Assembly (NCBI RefSeq): GCF_001557215.1
Contig: NZ_LSJM01000346.1
Span: 1-6,977 of the forward strand
Origin: Sphingomonas sp. CCH9-E2
Lineage (GTDB): Bacteria; Pseudomonadota; Alphaproteobacteria; Sphingomonadales; Sphingomonadaceae
Reading direction: 5' to 3'
DNA length: 6,977 nucleotides
Shown: positions 6,394 to 6,977 of the stretch, in pieces
Layout: the number at the start of each line of letters is the position of its first letter
Numbering within the stretch: the first letter of the stretch is position 1
Translations under genes and position numbers: made by a program
The notes under the pieces: model-generated
The model's input: the letters and a program-made list of their open reading frames with translations, nothing else
Databases searched by the model: none
Told to the model about the DNA's origin: nothing

Positions 6394-6977
6394 ATGAGCC
6401 GCGCACGCATGCTGCTGGTCGAGGATGATGCCGCGCTGGCCGAGCTCCTCACCTATCATTTCCGCCGGGAGGATTTCGAGGTCCGCCACACCCCGGATGG
6501 CGAGGAAGCGTTGCTACTCGCCCAGGAATCGCCGCCCGACATCGTCCTGCTCGACTGGATGGTCGAAAGCCTGTCGGGCATCGAAGTGTGCCGCCGTCTG
6601 CGCCGGATGAGCGAGACGGCGAACGTCCCGATCATCATGCTGACGGCGCGCGGCGAGGAAGAGGATCGCGTGCGCGGCCTCGAAACCGGTGCCGACGATT
6701 ATGTCACCAAGCCCTTTTCCCCGCGCGAACTGGTGGCGCGGGTCGGCGCGGTGCTGCGCCGCGTCCGCCCTGCGCTGGCCGGTGAAGCGCTGACCTATGC
6801 CGACATCGAAATGGACACGGTCGGCCACAAGGTCCGCCGCGGCGGCGAAGTCGTCCCGCTCGGCCCGACCGAATTCCGCCTGCTCAAGCACTTCCTGGAG
6901 CATCCCGGCTGGGTCTTCTCGCGCGAGCGACTGCTCGACGCGGTGTGGGGGCATGACAGCGACATCGAAAGCCGCAC
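6394..6977 (+). CDS. phoB: Phosphate regulon response regulator PhoB (3' end missing)
   Basis: Transcription factor of the Pho regulon, an OmpR/PhoB-type response regulator phosphorylated by PhoR. The window holds 194 codons; E. coli PhoB has 229 residues, so about 35 are missing. The receiver domain (about 4-123) has all key residues: acidic pocket Glu10-Asp11-Asp12, phospho-acceptor Asp54 (DIVLLDWM), Thr84 (IIMLTARG) and Lys106 (DDYVTKPFSPREL). The winged-helix domain starts at about 132, with LGPTEFRLLKHFLEHPGWVF (156-175) and SRERLLDAVWGHDSDIESR up to the edge, so the recognition helix and wing are outside the window. LTARGEEEDRVRGLETGADD is typical of PhoB rather than other OmpR-family members. 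The ATG lies one base after the phoU stop. With no Pho box or clear promoter directly upstream, expression probably comes by readthrough from the pstS promoter. Confidence 0.95.
   Translation, partial: MSRARMLLVEDDAALAELLTYHFRREDFEVRHTPDGEEALLLAQESPPDIVLLDWMVESLSGIEVCRRLRRMSETANVPIIMLTARGEEEDRVRGLETGADDYVTKPFSPRELVARVGAVLRRVRPALAGEALTYADIEMDTVGHKVRRGGEVVPLGPTEFRLLKHFLEHPGWVFSRERLLDAVWGHDSDIESR

Noticed and set aside
1..6977. Novel defence, mobile or accessory system
   Set aside because: Every base is accounted for by conserved Pho/Pst genes or short gaps of 83 bp or less; no insertion sequence, terminal repeat, CRISPR-like array, tRNA or unassigned gene is seen.

Overview
This window holds one ordinary and complete phosphate-uptake and phosphate-sensing locus, all on the + strand. 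The order is phoR (3' part only), pstS, pstC, pstA, pstB, phoU, phoB (5' part only). The DNA is very GC-rich, with strong G/C at third codon positions. The gene order, the long-form PstC and PstA permeases, and the phoR-pst-phoU-phoB linkage suggest an alphaproteobacterium, most likely a sphingomonad (Sphingomonas or a relative). The genus is inferred from remembered family resemblance, not from a search.

Layout. Bases 1-1037 encode the cytoplasmic PAS, HisKA and HATPase parts of the sensor kinase PhoR; its N-terminus lies before the window. The last 12 bases of phoR and the first 17 bases after it carry three 7-base units spaced exactly 11 bp apart (1026-1054). They read as a PhoB-binding Pho box. 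The 83-bp gap that follows is the leader of pstS, which encodes the phosphate-binding lipoprotein (1121-2152). After a 45-bp gap come pstC (2198-3577), pstA (3570-4871, overlapping pstC by 8 bp), pstB (4871-5689, overlapping pstA by 1 bp), phoU (5691-6392) and phoB (from 6394, off the window end). The genes from pstC to phoB are within one base of each other or overlap, so they look like one transcript with coupled translation. No gap between genes exceeds 83 bp, and I see no RNA gene, mobile element, CRISPR array or clear terminator.

How it works together. PstS captures inorganic phosphate in the periplasm. PstC and PstA form the membrane channel, and PstB hydrolyses ATP to drive import. By analogy with the well-studied Pho systems, PhoU links transporter status to PhoR and keeps signalling off when phosphate is plentiful. 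When phosphate is scarce, PhoR phosphorylates PhoB on Asp54, and PhoB then activates promoters with Pho boxes. The box before pstS would make this a positive feedback loop that raises transporter, PhoU and PhoB together, while phoR lies upstream of the box and escapes it.

I found no undescribed system. The points most worth a second look are the Pho box embedded in the phoR stop region, a Gly-to-Ser change in the PhoR G1 box, and the predicted lipid anchor and four mature cysteines of PstS.
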